From Anthoceros angustus (taxonomy: Eukaryota; Streptophyta; Anthocerotopsida; Anthocerotales; Anthocerotaceae): 57,336 bases of DNA. Each line of letters starts with the position of its first letter. Position 1 is the stretch's first letter. The notes below the pieces were generated by a model. It was given only the letters and a program-made list of their open reading frames with translations, did not search any database and was not told the DNA's origin. The translations under genes were made by a program, and so were the position numbers. Below are positions 34,237-43,979 of the stretch, one piece after another. The stretch covers positions 1 through 57,336 of the forward strand of contig VJWM01000334.1 in assembly GCA_010909165.1 (NCBI GenBank). Reading direction: 5' to 3'.

Positions 34237-34441
34237 TGTTGGATAATGTGTAATTATTAGTTAAGCTACATTGAATATACCTAGGGCACTCTTTGGTAAA
34301 CCCTAGAAGCTAGTTAGTTATTATAACCGTTTTCACGGGACATGGATATATGTTCCTTGTACCCCTTTCTTGTTATTAGGACGATTTGCTCTCAATGCTG
34401 TGCGTGTTTTCTGATTCTGCTGTGAACCTATAAACGGAACA
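34237..34441 (+). repeat. 3' LTR
   Basis: It is 205 bp, followed by the GGGAT target duplication at 34442-34446. Confidence 0.93.
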
Positions 34442-34446
34442 GGGAT

Positions 34447-35021
34447 GTTTGGGTCACCATGCATTCGATACTTATACATCATATGAAATTAGGCAGGTTG
34501 CTTATCGAGACGGGCAGATCGTGCGTGGTGAAGGCGATTTTACAAAGTGGATAATTAAGCCTTTACGAAGGCAAGAGGAGGAGCCGTGGCGCGGACGTCC
34601 GGTGCCCGCAGCGATTCTGGAAACGGATATTACTTCCCTTGCTCTTTGCGTTTTCTATTCCATACGATTCCGAGTGTGTACATGTGGATATGTTGGTTTG
34701 AAATAACTAGGATATTTATACTCAAATCCGAGTCGGTTCCTTGGAACACGATTTTTTTTAAATAGCATTGGCAGCGTGTACAGCTTGCCTGAACCAATGT
34801 ATAAAATAGCCTTCAGTCATTATTGTTGGTCAAGGGCGGGGTTTGCAACGAGGCATATATTGAGTACTAACGCTACAAATGTGCCGATTAAAATAAATTG
34901 CCCGATGTGGCTGGATTTCGATAAAAAAAACAGCGAAATAGGCTCTTTTTTTTCAAACCAGGTTCAATCCCAAGCAACTTCGAGCAGGATCCGTTGGCAT
35001 GAGGAACCAGTAGAAGGTGCT
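34447..35021 (+). other. Unassigned sequence right of the copia element
   Basis: An 85-codon frame (34449-34706) and a 102-codon frame (34776-35084) are present but match nothing I know. The sequence resumes the host DNA interrupted at 27,413. Confidence 0.3.
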
Positions 35022-35430
35022 TTTCACAAAGGTGGGCCCACTGAAGAGTGTGTTTTTGGGTCTTGTTTGGGGGCAAACCCTTAAAAGAGGGTTTCGTTTT
35101 CATTTTAGAGCTCACAGTTGGCCTAAACGACCTCGGTCTCTAAAAAGTGGAGCCTGTCTCTACTTCTTAGGAGACCTTGTTTTGGAATATAGCAAAAAAG
35201 TGCACTATGATGTGTTGCACAGTGACATTCCAACCAACGTATTTGTTGGAAACTGCCCGGTGGACATGTATGCAAAATGTATGCACGCCAGATTGTTGAC
35301 CGCAAAGGATGTGGTGACATGGAACGCCATGATATATGGGTATGCAAATTGCGTTGAAATGTCGTCCCAAAGCACGGTGTCTCCCTACACCAATAACGGC
35401 GCAAACACCAGCAGCTAGCGTCCTAGCTAA
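35022..35430 (+). pseudogene. PPR (pentatricopeptide repeat) protein fragment, copy 1
   Basis: The frame 35017-35418 contains KKVHYDVLHSDIPTNVFVGN, then VDMYAKCMHA and KDVVTWNAMIYGYANC. VFVGN.LVDMYAKC and DVVTWNAMI.GY are hallmark blocks of plant PLS-class PPR repeats, RNA-binding helical repeats used in chloroplasts and mitochondria. Only about one and a half repeats remain, with no N-terminal targeting sequence and no E/DYW tail, so this is a gene fragment. Confidence 0.8.
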
Positions 35431-35825
35431 TAAGCACAAAGGTGGGCCCAGAAGAGTGTGTTTTTGGGTCTTGTTTGAGGCAAACCCTTAAAGAGGTTTC
35501 GTTTTCATTTTAGAGCTCACAGTTGGCCTAAAAGCGACCTCGGTCTCTAAAAGTGGAGCTGTCTCTACTTCTTAGGAGACCTTGTTTTGGAATATAGCAA
35601 AAAGTGCACTATGATGTGTTGCCAGTGACATTCAACCAAGCGTTTGTTGGAAGCGCGGACATGTGCAAAATGTATGCCCAGTTGTTGACATAAAGGATGT
35701 GGTGACATGGAACGCCATGATATATGGGTATGCAAATTGCGTTGAAATGTCGTCCCAAAGCACAGCGGTGTCTCCCTACACCAATAACAGCGCAAACACC
35801 AGCAGCTACAAGCGTCCTAGCTAAT
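35431..35825 (+). pseudogene. PPR fragment, tandem copy 2
   Basis: This repeats 35022-35430 almost base for base (CACAAAGGTGGGCCCA...CAGCAGCTA...CTAGCTAATAAGCACAAAG) but with many one- or two-base losses, often in homopolymers. No open frame survives. It could be a real tandem duplication or an assembly artefact. Confidence 0.85.
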
Positions 35826-35851
35826 AAGCACAAAGTCCCAGTGGTCCGATA

Positions 35852-35865
35852 CCCGAGTACTCGGG
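35852..35865. repeat. 14-bp perfect palindrome CCCGAGTACTCGGG
   Basis: It lies downstream (minus strand) of the gypsy integrase stop, in what should be the gypsy 3' region or LTR. A minus-strand cysteine-rich frame (36006-35821; CPGCGCGLSSC, CRANPEVFCQC) covers the same place and has no known counterpart. Confidence 0.6.
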
Positions 35866-36002
35866 ACATTGACAAAAAACTTCAGGATTAGCTCTGCAGC
35901 GCATCCTAAGGCAAGATGACAATCCACAACCACATCCAGGACACAAGGCCAGCAGATTGTTATACCCCCACACACCCCTTGATTTCGTAGCTATCCACGA
36001 GA

Positions 36003-36962
36003 TCAAGAGGTGGGAGACCTGGATCTATGGGTGCAAGCTGAGCAAAACCACAGATCTTTGGGCACCTCTAGTAATTCAGGGGTCAGGCAGAAAAGATGGA
36101 AACCAGCATTGCAGCCGTCACACAACAACATTTTGTCAGCATCATCAATTCGGCTACACACCTTGCATGGCAAATCAACACGTGGGATCCAGTTGGCGGT
36201 GACAATGTTGGGGTCGAGGTTGGGTAGATGACATGGAGCACAGTTTTTGGGTTCATTGTTGTTCTCCATCTTGTCCTTCAAGACGAGAACATTGGGGTGG
36301 ATGATACGTACTCGAAGGATCGACCTTCTGCCGGTGGCTCGAGGTGTCGACTTCTGGCTGACTGAATAGACATAGTCCCCTTCCTCAAACTTGCATGCCT
36401 TGGGCTTATAGCTGCCCCCGTGCACGTATGCATATCGCAGAGAATCCCGATGCTGTGCAATTCTAAGATTTTGCATAGCCATCGGCATGATCCTTTGAAA
36501 CAAAGCTGCCCTGTCTGAAATCACCTTGGCCCACACCCCTGGATCATCAAGCTCAACTGGCTCCTTTATCGTAGCAGCGATTGCAACTGGTGGGAGTGGA
36601 TGGCGTCCGAACAACAGGAAGTATGGTGAAAAACTATCGAGACTTGCCTGGTTGGACATCCGATACCCCATAGCTAGGTAGGGGAGGAACAGATCCCAAT
36701 CTTGCTTGTGCTGGCCTGTACACACCTTTCGCAATGCTATCTTCACAGTCTGGACCATTCGTTCAGCTAGCCCATCGGCTTGAGGGTGGTCCCGAGATTT
36801 TCGTCGGCGATCAATGAGTGCGCTAACCAGCAGATCCTGAAAAGCTCCTCTGAATTCAGTGACTTGGTTTGTCAGACACTCAGCACATGCACCAAACACT
36901 ATTAAGCGGTTTGGTGCCATGTTAAAATTTAAGGAGTTCACACTTATGCAGCTATGAAACAT
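36003..36962 (-). pseudogene. Ty3/gypsy integrase C-terminal half fused to a PHD finger
   Basis: The 319-codon minus-strand frame first carries integrase: an ECLTNQVTEF block where the second catalytic aspartate (TDQGTEF in relatives) has become asparagine (N32), then SRDHPQADGLAERMVQTVKI with the catalytic glutamate at E67, then LPYLAMGYRMSNQASLDSFS and PYFLLFGRHPLPP. After a basic, beta-rich region it ends in a C4HC3 PHD finger: C266, C269, C281, C284, H289, C292, C307 and C310, with the usual tryptophan (W305) two residues before C307. Its MLLCDGC..GFH..C core is typical of histone-H3-reading PHD fingers. The first ~20 residues belong to an insertion, whose border is at 36,903-36,907. The position corresponds to where chromoviruses carry a chromodomain, suggesting a targeting role (inference). 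Confidence 0.88.
36033..36167 (-). other. PHD finger (C4HC3) of the gypsy integrase
   Basis: Spacing is CX2C-X11-CX2C-X4-H-X2-C-X14-CX2C, with W305 before the last pair. No frameshift lies between the integrase glutamate and the finger, so the fusion is in one continuous frame. Confidence 0.92.
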
Positions 36963-37059
36963 CTATGTGATATGTCACCAGGGAAGAAGAGGTTCCAATA
37001 TGTGGAAGCATGTATGAAGCTTCTTGTCCAATCGAGTGCTTGCCACGGATCACAATACC

Positions 37060-38330
37060 ATGTCGGACAAAGGAAGAGATGAACTTCATTGAGGCGGTCC
37101 GGTTACTTAAGGATGGGCTCTTTGGTTGCAAAAGCGAAGGTGTCTGAGATGACCATGGCATGGAGTACAATCATGCAAAGTCTTTGGGATTGATTGAGGA
37201 TGATGAAGGGCCTTGAGGCAGATGTCTACAAGCGGAACAAAGTGAACAATCGCACACACATTTTATGCATTGCCAAGCGGGGAGGGAAAGGTTTGGGACA
37301 ATGTGGACTCGATTTTTGTGGAGGCTGGAGAACTACAGGAGCGGAAGAAGCATTTACGGCGGGATAAGCAAGAAAGGAAAGGAAGCAAAGGTGGGCGCGG
37401 CGGAAGCAAGTGGACCTTGTATCGTAAAGCCGAAGGACATGTTGGCAAAGCCATGGAAATCCTTCAAGGGATACCGGTGGAGAGTGTGGGCAAATTCAGT
37501 GACGGCTACGGAAAAGTTTTAAGCTGGGTGATTGATTTGAAGGGCATGGATGAGGAGATCACGTTGCGGAAGAAGTTCCATGTCATACAAGTTGCGATGG
37601 TCAAACATCTGGGGTGCTCTTCATTCGAGGAGGTGAGGGAAGAATATCCGTTGCATTCGACAGACGGATCTTGTCCGCTTTCAAGCGCTTTTCTTTGGAA
37701 AGGTGAGTTTCCCATGTGTGAGGTCTCGAGGCGCGGCGGCCCGCGCCCTCTCTGTTTTTTCGGTTTGGCCTAACAATCCTGTGTTTGGCAGCAACTGAAG
37801 GATATTGAGGTCCTGTCCAAACTTCCAGATGTCTTCCAACATTTCATTTTTGAAGTTAATAATTGGAAAGGAGGGAGGACGAGCGGCGTGCTTTGTGGAC
37901 AAGGACCTTGAGGAAGGATTAGAGGTCTTCAATGTTCCATCCTCGGAAAAACAAGTACAATACCAAGTGGAAGCGAGATGTGTTAGACATGCGATTTACG
38001 AGGAGAGTACACACTTCTTGTGATTGGACGTTCAAGGGGTTTCAAATCGGGCCTATGGACAAGCGAATGGACAAGCGAGATGATGGATCTTTTGCGAGCT
38101 TTGCGAGAAAACAACTCGATGAGTTGAGAATGATTGTGATGCATGGTGTGGAGGCTCACCGTGAGTCGATCGGAAGTGGAGCAAGAAAGGGGTTGGTCTC
38201 ATTTGTATGGGACAAGGCGAACATGAACAATGGCGGTGGGTTTTGGAAGTGGAATATGTCACGGTGGGTTGGGGTGAAAGATGCGTGCAGGGGATAGGGT
38301 TCCAATCTTGCCAAATGCCATGCAGTACTT
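37060..38330 (+). pseudogene. Two-exon gene copy of the unknown multicopy family (copy B)
   Basis: The start MSDKG at 37060 corresponds to MADKEKMNF of copy A and is followed by NFIEAVRLLKDG and LGLIEDDEG in shifting frames. A long open part (37270-37702) holds KVWDNVDSIF, KAMEILQGIPVESVGKFSDG, LKGMDEEITLRKKFHVIQVA and SFEEVREEYPLHS. The intron spans 37703-37791 (GTGAGT...GGCAG). Exon 2 starts QLKDIEVLSKLPDVFQHFIF and is then frameshifted, with DMRF and FKGFQIGP still matching copy A. No known domain was recognised; composition suggests a soluble helical protein. Frames continue to about 39,230 without recognisable content. Confidence 0.6.
37703..37791 (+). other. Spliceosomal intron of copy B (89 bp)
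   Basis: The donor is GGAAAG|GTGAGT and the acceptor is TTTGGCAG|CAACTG. Its position is homologous to the 3450-3570 intron of copy A, while the intron sequences themselves are unrelated. Confidence 0.7.
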
Positions 38331-39422
38331 TCAACAATGGGAGTCTAATCGCTCATGATACGGTTGTGAGAAAGCAGTGTACATGTCACAAGACAAGGCC
38401 TGGTATGCCCATACCGAGGCCTCACAGGGCTTATGATGAAACTTATCAAAACCTTCTCCAAAGAGGAGTTTGGGTTTTGGACGCTTGCTCAGGAGTGGGA
38501 CAACGTTATTGGCGGCCCCTATTGTGTGGGCCAATTGTATTGCTATTGAGGCGACTTGAGGTGTGCGGGATATATTCCACATCGGATCAATGGGTATGAG
38601 GTGCTACGAGATCTTGTGAAATTGACATTGAGGCCCACCGCAGGACTTGCGCATGCAGGCCAAGGAGGTGTGTATCGTGAGAAGGACTCTCTGGCCAGTG
38701 GTTTCTTTGAATGCTCGACGGCTAAAGACCAAAAGCGGAGCCCTTTTGGCGGAGGTTATGAAACCCTTGATAATGTTTGGCCTTCAGACTCACGGCAGCG
38801 GCGGGGCCGCGAAGACTCAAGGGCCTTGGGGAGAACGATAGCTTCGATGAGCAGGAAGTGGGCGGATGCTAGCCATCGTGATGGATTCGAGTTGGCTCTA
38901 GCACACGAGTCCCAAGTTAGCCCTATAAGTAGGTTTTTTTTAATTTGGTATTTTGAAAATAAATCAAAACAACCCGGGAGAAATCTTCACCAAGGGTTGA
39001 TTCCCTATGTTACACATCGTATCATCCCAACGGAAAAGCCTTTACTCTTCCAGGGTCATCGATGCGTGCCTAGATACCATCGCGGAGTTATGTGGGACTT
39101 GGGAAGAACTCCCTCACCCACTAAAACTCCCCACCTTTACCACTATAGAGTAGGTGAATGGTTTGGTAAGCACATAGATGTGCTTCTTCTCTTTGTTCGT
39201 AAAGACTTTTGGAACGATTGCAGTTAGCCAAGTGATGTTATCATTTTCTCTTGTTGGCGTAAGGAAAAGCGCCCGGCGGCACTGCTTTCCTAATTCTTGT
39301 TCCGTTGTTGAAGCGGGTTTTCCGTCAACCCTTCTTGGACAAGGGTCGCCCTATTTTCAAACCATGCTAAAATGCTTGTTTTGGGACTGTGTGGAGTGTG
39401 CTAAGAGGGTTTACATGTCAGA

Positions 39423-39450
39423 GAAGGGGGTTCGGATATTCACCCCCTTC
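39423..39450. repeat. 9-bp stem, 10-nt loop hairpin at the insertion end
   Basis: GAAGGGGGT (39423-39431) pairs perfectly with ACCCCCTTC (39442-39450). It lies 16 bp inside the right boundary of the insertion (39,466). Confidence 0.8.
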
Positions 39451-39471
39451 GAAAGATATCGTGTTCTAAGC

Positions 39472-40059
39472 ACTTGGTGCAAGAAGGCCTGGCTAGTGCT
39501 CCTGCTGGTTTTGTCTGGCAAGGCCACCGGTTCCAACCATTTGCTAAAGTGCTCGACCATCACCATAATGTAAACGTTGCCTCTTTGTGTACGTGGGAGC
39601 TCCCCTGCCAAGTCACACGACCATCTATAGAAAAGTCCTGGATGAGCAGCAGGTGCAAGCTGGCTTTGATGTACCATGGGCGGAGGGGTGGCCTTACTTG
39701 ATCACACCTTGCAGACTCTGAAGTCCACGACTGCAGTACATCCCCTGCCAGTGAGAATGAGGGGTTAGCAGGCTGTAGGTCCGTTTCACTCCAAAGTGCC
39801 CTAGCTCCTCATGCATCCGTCGAATCAAGGGAATTCGTTCAGCTGGTGCAGGCACAATCCTCTCCGAGTCTGCGAGTATCCGCACAAGATGATCAGTCCT
39901 CCAGGCATATCGCTTAGCCCTCTTAGCCACCCTATCCTTGGTAGCCGCAGTGGCACCAGCTATGTGGGCTCCTGTCTGCAAGAAGTGCAATGTGGGTGAA
40001 TCAAGCCAAATGTCCACTGAAGCATCCATATCCACCCGGTCAGAGCTGTGAGCAAGCAA
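39472..40059 (-). pseudogene. Gypsy integrase N-terminal zinc region and first catalytic block
   Basis: The frame 40059-39694 contains RIPLIRRMHEELGHFGVKRT and YSLL...HWQGM, the HHCC zinc-binding region. The frame 39677-39411 contains CDLAGELPRTQRGNVYIMVM and EHFSKWLEPVALPDKTS, with the first catalytic aspartate in CDLAG. A frameshift separates the two. The second frame reads into the insertion at 39,471. Confidence 0.88.
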
Positions 40060-40116
40060 GGAGACATAAGCAGCTGTGGTGCCCCAACTAGTGTCCTCAT
40101 CAAAGTCCTGTCTAGC

Positions 40117-40837
40117 TCACATCTGCATAGATTCCAGGGGTGCGGGACAAATGTCGCGATACGGTGAGGAGGGCGGTCGCAGACTCAAACTCGTACTCTG
40201 CGTAGCTGCCAGTACCATCTTGCGGTGGAGTCGATCATTTGTCATTAGCCACTTAAGTGGCTGATGGTCATTCACCAGCGTGAATTTCCTTCCATAGAGG
40301 TATGGTTGAAAATGGGCCACGGCCCAAGTTACGGCTAGGCACTCCCCATCGTAACTGGAATAGTTTGCCTCAGCCCTATTGTTACTCCGTGATGCGTATG
40401 CTACCACGTACTCTTCACCATCGTCATCATGTTGGGCCAACACTGCGCCTATCCCAAGGCAACTCCAATCTGTGTGCAGTATGAATGGCTTGGAAAAATC
40501 AGGCCTCCTCAGAATTGGCTGCTCTTGGAGCTTGCGCTTAAGGGTCTCAAAGGCCTCTTGACATGCAGCATCCCAATTCCAAGGGACTTCCTTTTTCAGC
40601 AACCTATTCAATGGATGAGCGATCCTGCTGAATTCATACACGTAAACCCGATAGTAATTGGCTAGCCCTAGGAAAAGCATGAAAGTCTTTGAGATCGATG
40701 GGTTCCTTGAGCGCGAATCGACTCCACCTTGGCTCTATGAGCCATGATACCACACAATGTCGATGCCCCAAGTACTGATCCATTCCAAACTCACATTTGC
40801 TAGGGTGACACCGAAGGTTAGTGTGGCGCGACTTTGT
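40117..40837 (-). pseudogene. Gypsy RNase H and end of reverse transcriptase
   Basis: Near 40,840-40,780 the minus strand reads NLRCHPSKCEFGMDQYLGH, the end of gypsy reverse transcriptase. The frame 40680-40117 continues with LGLANYYRVYVYEFSRIAHP, WNWDAACQEAFETLK and then RNase H: FILHTDWSCLGIGAVLAQ, YSSYDGECLAVTWAV and LVNDHQPLKWLM. Catalytic acids D, E and D are all visible. The upstream half of reverse transcriptase lies 15.5 kb away at 56,312-56,700. Confidence 0.88.
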
Positions 40838-41256
40838 GAAGGCGCCGGTAGCGCGCGCGATCCGTGTCGTTGTAATGGGGATTCGTTCCACGAGGAATGG
40901 ACTCGTGCTTGTGCACTTTGAGTTCTACAACCTATCGCACTTTGAGCGGACTTCATCATGTTGGGTGCAGGCTCCACAACCCTAAGTGCGTGCCCCTCAC
41001 AACTCGTCGGACCCGGGCCAGCGCTTGCCGGACCTTCCACAAACCACAGGTTCCTCCCACTGCCAAGCACGGTTTAGCGGCGCATTCCTCCGTCGATCGT
41101 GCTCTGGCGCCCAGGCGCTCCTCATTCTGTGCCACAACTCCACCTCAACACACTCGCCGCAACGCGACCCTTCCCCCTTATCCATTCCCAGCTAGTAGTC
41201 ACAACACCCACACGCCGATGTATTCACACCAGGCCGCTTTTGCCCGTTCCGGCTGC
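40838..41256. other. Left part of the block inserted in gypsy reverse transcriptase
   Basis: It is GC-balanced, with overlapping short frames on both strands and no domain. Its last bases (GGCTGCTTCAC) resemble the repeat unit found at 55,134-55,146, on the far side of the copia element. Confidence 0.4.
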
Positions 41257-41261
41257 TTCAC

Positions 41262-41511
41262 TATTGAAGATAGAGTGTTTAGTTATTACTTATAGTTATT
41301 ATATCTAGCTATCTAGTGTATGTGTGTATATAGCTTTAATTTATTTAGCTTACCCTTTCATTAGGGTTACGTCCGTAGGCCAAAGGTCATGTCTCTTGGC
41401 TACTAGAATAAGTCTAGTTGCTACAATCAATTTACTAATGCTTTCTTGTATTTCTACAATAATGTAATTGATAAATACTCAATTGGTTTGCACCATTTCC
41501 ATATTTCGTAA
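41262..41511 (+). repeat. 5' LTR (TATTGAAG...TCGTAA) with primer site
   Basis: It is matched at 54575-54820. TGTGTGTATATAGC inside is a likely TATA promoter. The initiator tRNA-Met primer site TGGTATCGAGC begins at 41512. Confidence 0.93.
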
Positions 41512-42836
41512 TGGTATCGAGCAATGCTAGGTGCAGATTGCATTCACAAGAATGCACATTAAATTGTGCACATGTTGATGTGCATAAAATGTTCTTTGTG
41601 TTTGTTTCTTGATTAGAAATTAGTTTCTAATAAGAAATCAAGAAAATGTTTGAGAAACCTTTTGTAGCTATTTTTGCTTGATTTGTTAATAGAAATTTTG
41701 CATTTCTAGAGCCCGTTCTAGCGCATCTCGCCATTGTTGCAAAGCAATCGTCATCACCTTAGAACGCCAATGGCAAATATCTTTATAAAATCATATAAAA
41801 ATTACAATATGTTTCTTGGAATTTTCCAAAACACAAGAATTCGCCAAATGAATGGCCGATCCTCGGGAGCGGATGCGGCTGGATGGCGCATCGCCAAATA
41901 CAACATGGTGCGCAAGAGAACGCGTGAGAAGAACTCTGCGATCTTCACCATCGGCCTCGAGGACTCCACAATCTCCCAAATGTGCAACCCCATTGTTGGT
42001 AGCGGCAATCCTCGGGGTTTCCTAACCAGCGTAGCACCACATACACATCACACATTTAAGTTCTAGACTAGAATCACATGACATGTAGGAGACGTTTTGA
42101 AAACATAAGTCGAAAGCTTTGCTGCTTTCGAGGACTTACAATCGTTCTTTGGATCAGTTAGTCACTTGGATTTCAAATTGCTTGCTTTGTTGAGGCTGCT
42201 CTTCTTGCTAACCACAATCGGAGGGACACATGTAAGCATGCTACAAAAACTAACAAGCATCACAAATTTGAGAATCCAAACTCGTGTCCATCTGCATGAC
42301 CTATTCCTTTAATCATGGGAGATTAGGAAACACAACATAAGGGAAAAGGTAGATAGGAGTTGGTCAATTTGCACGGGTGACCAGCGTCAACCCATCTTAC
42401 CTCAGAAAAGCATTTTGCACCTGATATGCGTGTAGCATCATAACTCTTCTGAATCCTCACACTGTTAGCCGCACAGTCACATAGTGCATTAGAAATTCAT
42501 CCATAAAATCCTCACATGAGGGGACTAACAGTCCTAAACATGGGTGACTCTAATTTAGCGGGAGGATTCAAAGAGAAGGATAGATTGAGGCGATTATGAC
42601 ATCTGGGTACTTAGAATGCGTGGTGCCCTTCAAAACAAGCGATTGTGGCCTGGGTTCATGGGACGTCAAAGTCTCCTAATCGTGGCACCCCTCATGATCG
42701 AAGGCACTTGATGCTTGGACACAAGGGCCGCACAGTTCCTCCTACGGAGTGGTCATCGTGACATGTTGAGACAGACCTCAGTTGCAAAACCTCACCGATA
42801 TTTGGGCCGGCTCCAAAGTCTATTCTTTGGGCCGAT

Positions 42837-43255
42837 GACACAAGTCAAATGGCCGCAACTATACAAAACTTGAAGATGAAAGAAGGAGAATCCATTGAAA
42901 AACACGACTACCTTCGGATCCCTAAGTCTCCAAGTTTGAAAGTCTGCCGCAGGATAGTGTGAAGGACCGAGCTCTCATTCTTCATTTCATGATGTCACTC
43001 CACGAATCTTGGGCACATTTCGTGACCTCATTCAACACCTCGCAACTACAAGGCGGAAGATTGCCCAGTGCGGTGTTGATCTCCCAAAACAACATTTGCG
43101 GAATTAGTGGGAGCTCTTCTTCGTGAAGAAGTCACAAGAGGACAATTCAAAGCGTCTGGTAAACAAGCTTTGTACACTAACAACAAAGGAAAGGGCAAGA
43201 AGCCCAACTTGGTAGACAAAATACCTCGGTGCTAGTAGCTCTGAGAGTCTCTACA
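42837..43255 (+). pseudogene. Copia Gag remnant
   Basis: Translation gives MAATIQNLKMKEGESIEKH, then in another frame SVKDRALILHFMMSLHESWA and HFVTSFNTSQ, then LREEVTRGQFKASGKQALYT. These are Gag domain blocks. The N-terminal part between 41,730 and 42,830 is too decayed to follow. Confidence 0.75.
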
Positions 43256-43429
43256 CCAAAGAAGCCCAAGAAGGCTGGAAAGTGCCTGCCAAATTCCGTG
43301 CCATTGGGAGTCCGAGTGTCGAAGAAGCGTCGAGTACCTGCAAGGAGGGCAACTCCACTTCTCGGACACATGTTGTGGTGACTAAACAAGGCTCGTGCGG
43401 CCCTCACGTAGGGACCAGGAGTTTTCCTA

Positions 43430-43824
43430 CCCTCTTGCTAACCCACATGCTTGTCAAATACTCAAGGCAAACCCATACAGAGTGGTTCCTTGATACAGTG
43501 CAACAAGCACATCTGCTTTTGAAGTTCATTAAATCTCTGGTTAGTTCACAAGCATTTGTTTACCTAGGTGACGATAGTAGGCTTGCGTGCCACAGTGTTG
43601 GCACCGTCAAGCTACATCCTTCGAGCATCACACTCTTGCTAACCCCATGCTTGTGCAAATACTCAAGGCAAACCCATACGAGTGGTTCCTTGATACAGTG
43701 CAAGCTTTGTCTGTGACAGTTCATTAAATCACATCTGAGTTAGTTCACATTTGTTTACCTAGGTCGATAGTAGGCTTGCGTGCCACGGTGTTGGCACCGT
43801 CAAGCTACATCCCTTCGTGCATCA
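43430..43824 (+). repeat. Tandem ~198-bp duplication of the protease region
   Basis: The unit from CTCTTGCTAACCC through TTGGCACCGTCAAGCTACATC occurs at about 43,430-43,625 and 43,629-43,824. Each encodes EWFLDT followed by GDDSRLA and GTVKLH, the copia aspartic protease context. In both copies DTGAS has lost one base (GATACAGTGCAA), so that lesion predates the duplication or is systematic. Confidence 0.8.
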
Positions 43825-43979
43825 CACTCTTGCTTACAGATGTGTATCATGTGCACGAAATGACAAGAAACTTGATTTATTAGAAGGTTGAACATGGATA
43901 ATCAAAGTCACATCCTCTTCACTCGGCGAATGTAGGATTATAGATGCTTTTGATCATCGCAAAATCCTAGCCTATGGAT

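Larger units (their letters stand above)
27419..34441 (+). mobile_element. Ty1/copia element with TSD GGGAT, complete in layout but decayed
   Basis: LTRs at 27419-27622 and 34237-34441 (204 and 205 bp) begin TGTTGGATAAT and end ACGGAACA. Perfect 5-bp target duplications GGGAT lie at 27414-27418 and 34442-34446. The primer site TGGTATCAGAGCCC follows the left LTR. The internal order is gag with zinc knuckle, protease, integrase region present twice in tandem, reverse transcriptase and RNase H. Frames are well preserved at 30,150-31,016 and 32,786-33,199 but heavily broken elsewhere. Confidence 0.93.
36908..39466 (+). mobile_element. 2.56-kb insertion in gypsy integrase carrying the two-exon gene (copy B)
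   Basis: The insertion interrupts integrase between the first (39.6 kb) and second (36.87 kb) catalytic acids. TAAGC flanks both sides (36903-36907 and 39467-39471). The match may extend to a longer imperfect duplication, since minus-strand GCACCAAGTGCTTA and GCACCAAACCGCTTA also resemble each other. Near its right end is a 9-bp hairpin, GAAGGGGGT / ACCCCCTTC (39423-39450). No terminal inverted repeats, poly(A) tail or LTRs were seen, so the class is unknown. The cargo gene retains its intron, which argues against retroposition of mRNA. Confidence 0.55.

Noticed and set aside
36003-36902. Chromodomain at the gypsy integrase C-terminus
   Set aside because: The tail has eight metal ligands in PHD order and no chromodomain aromatic pattern.
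36903-39471. Classical Helitron identity for the gene-bearing insertion
   Set aside because: A hairpin is present near one end, but there is no TC start, no CTRR end at the right place and no A/T target; the flanks look duplicated instead.
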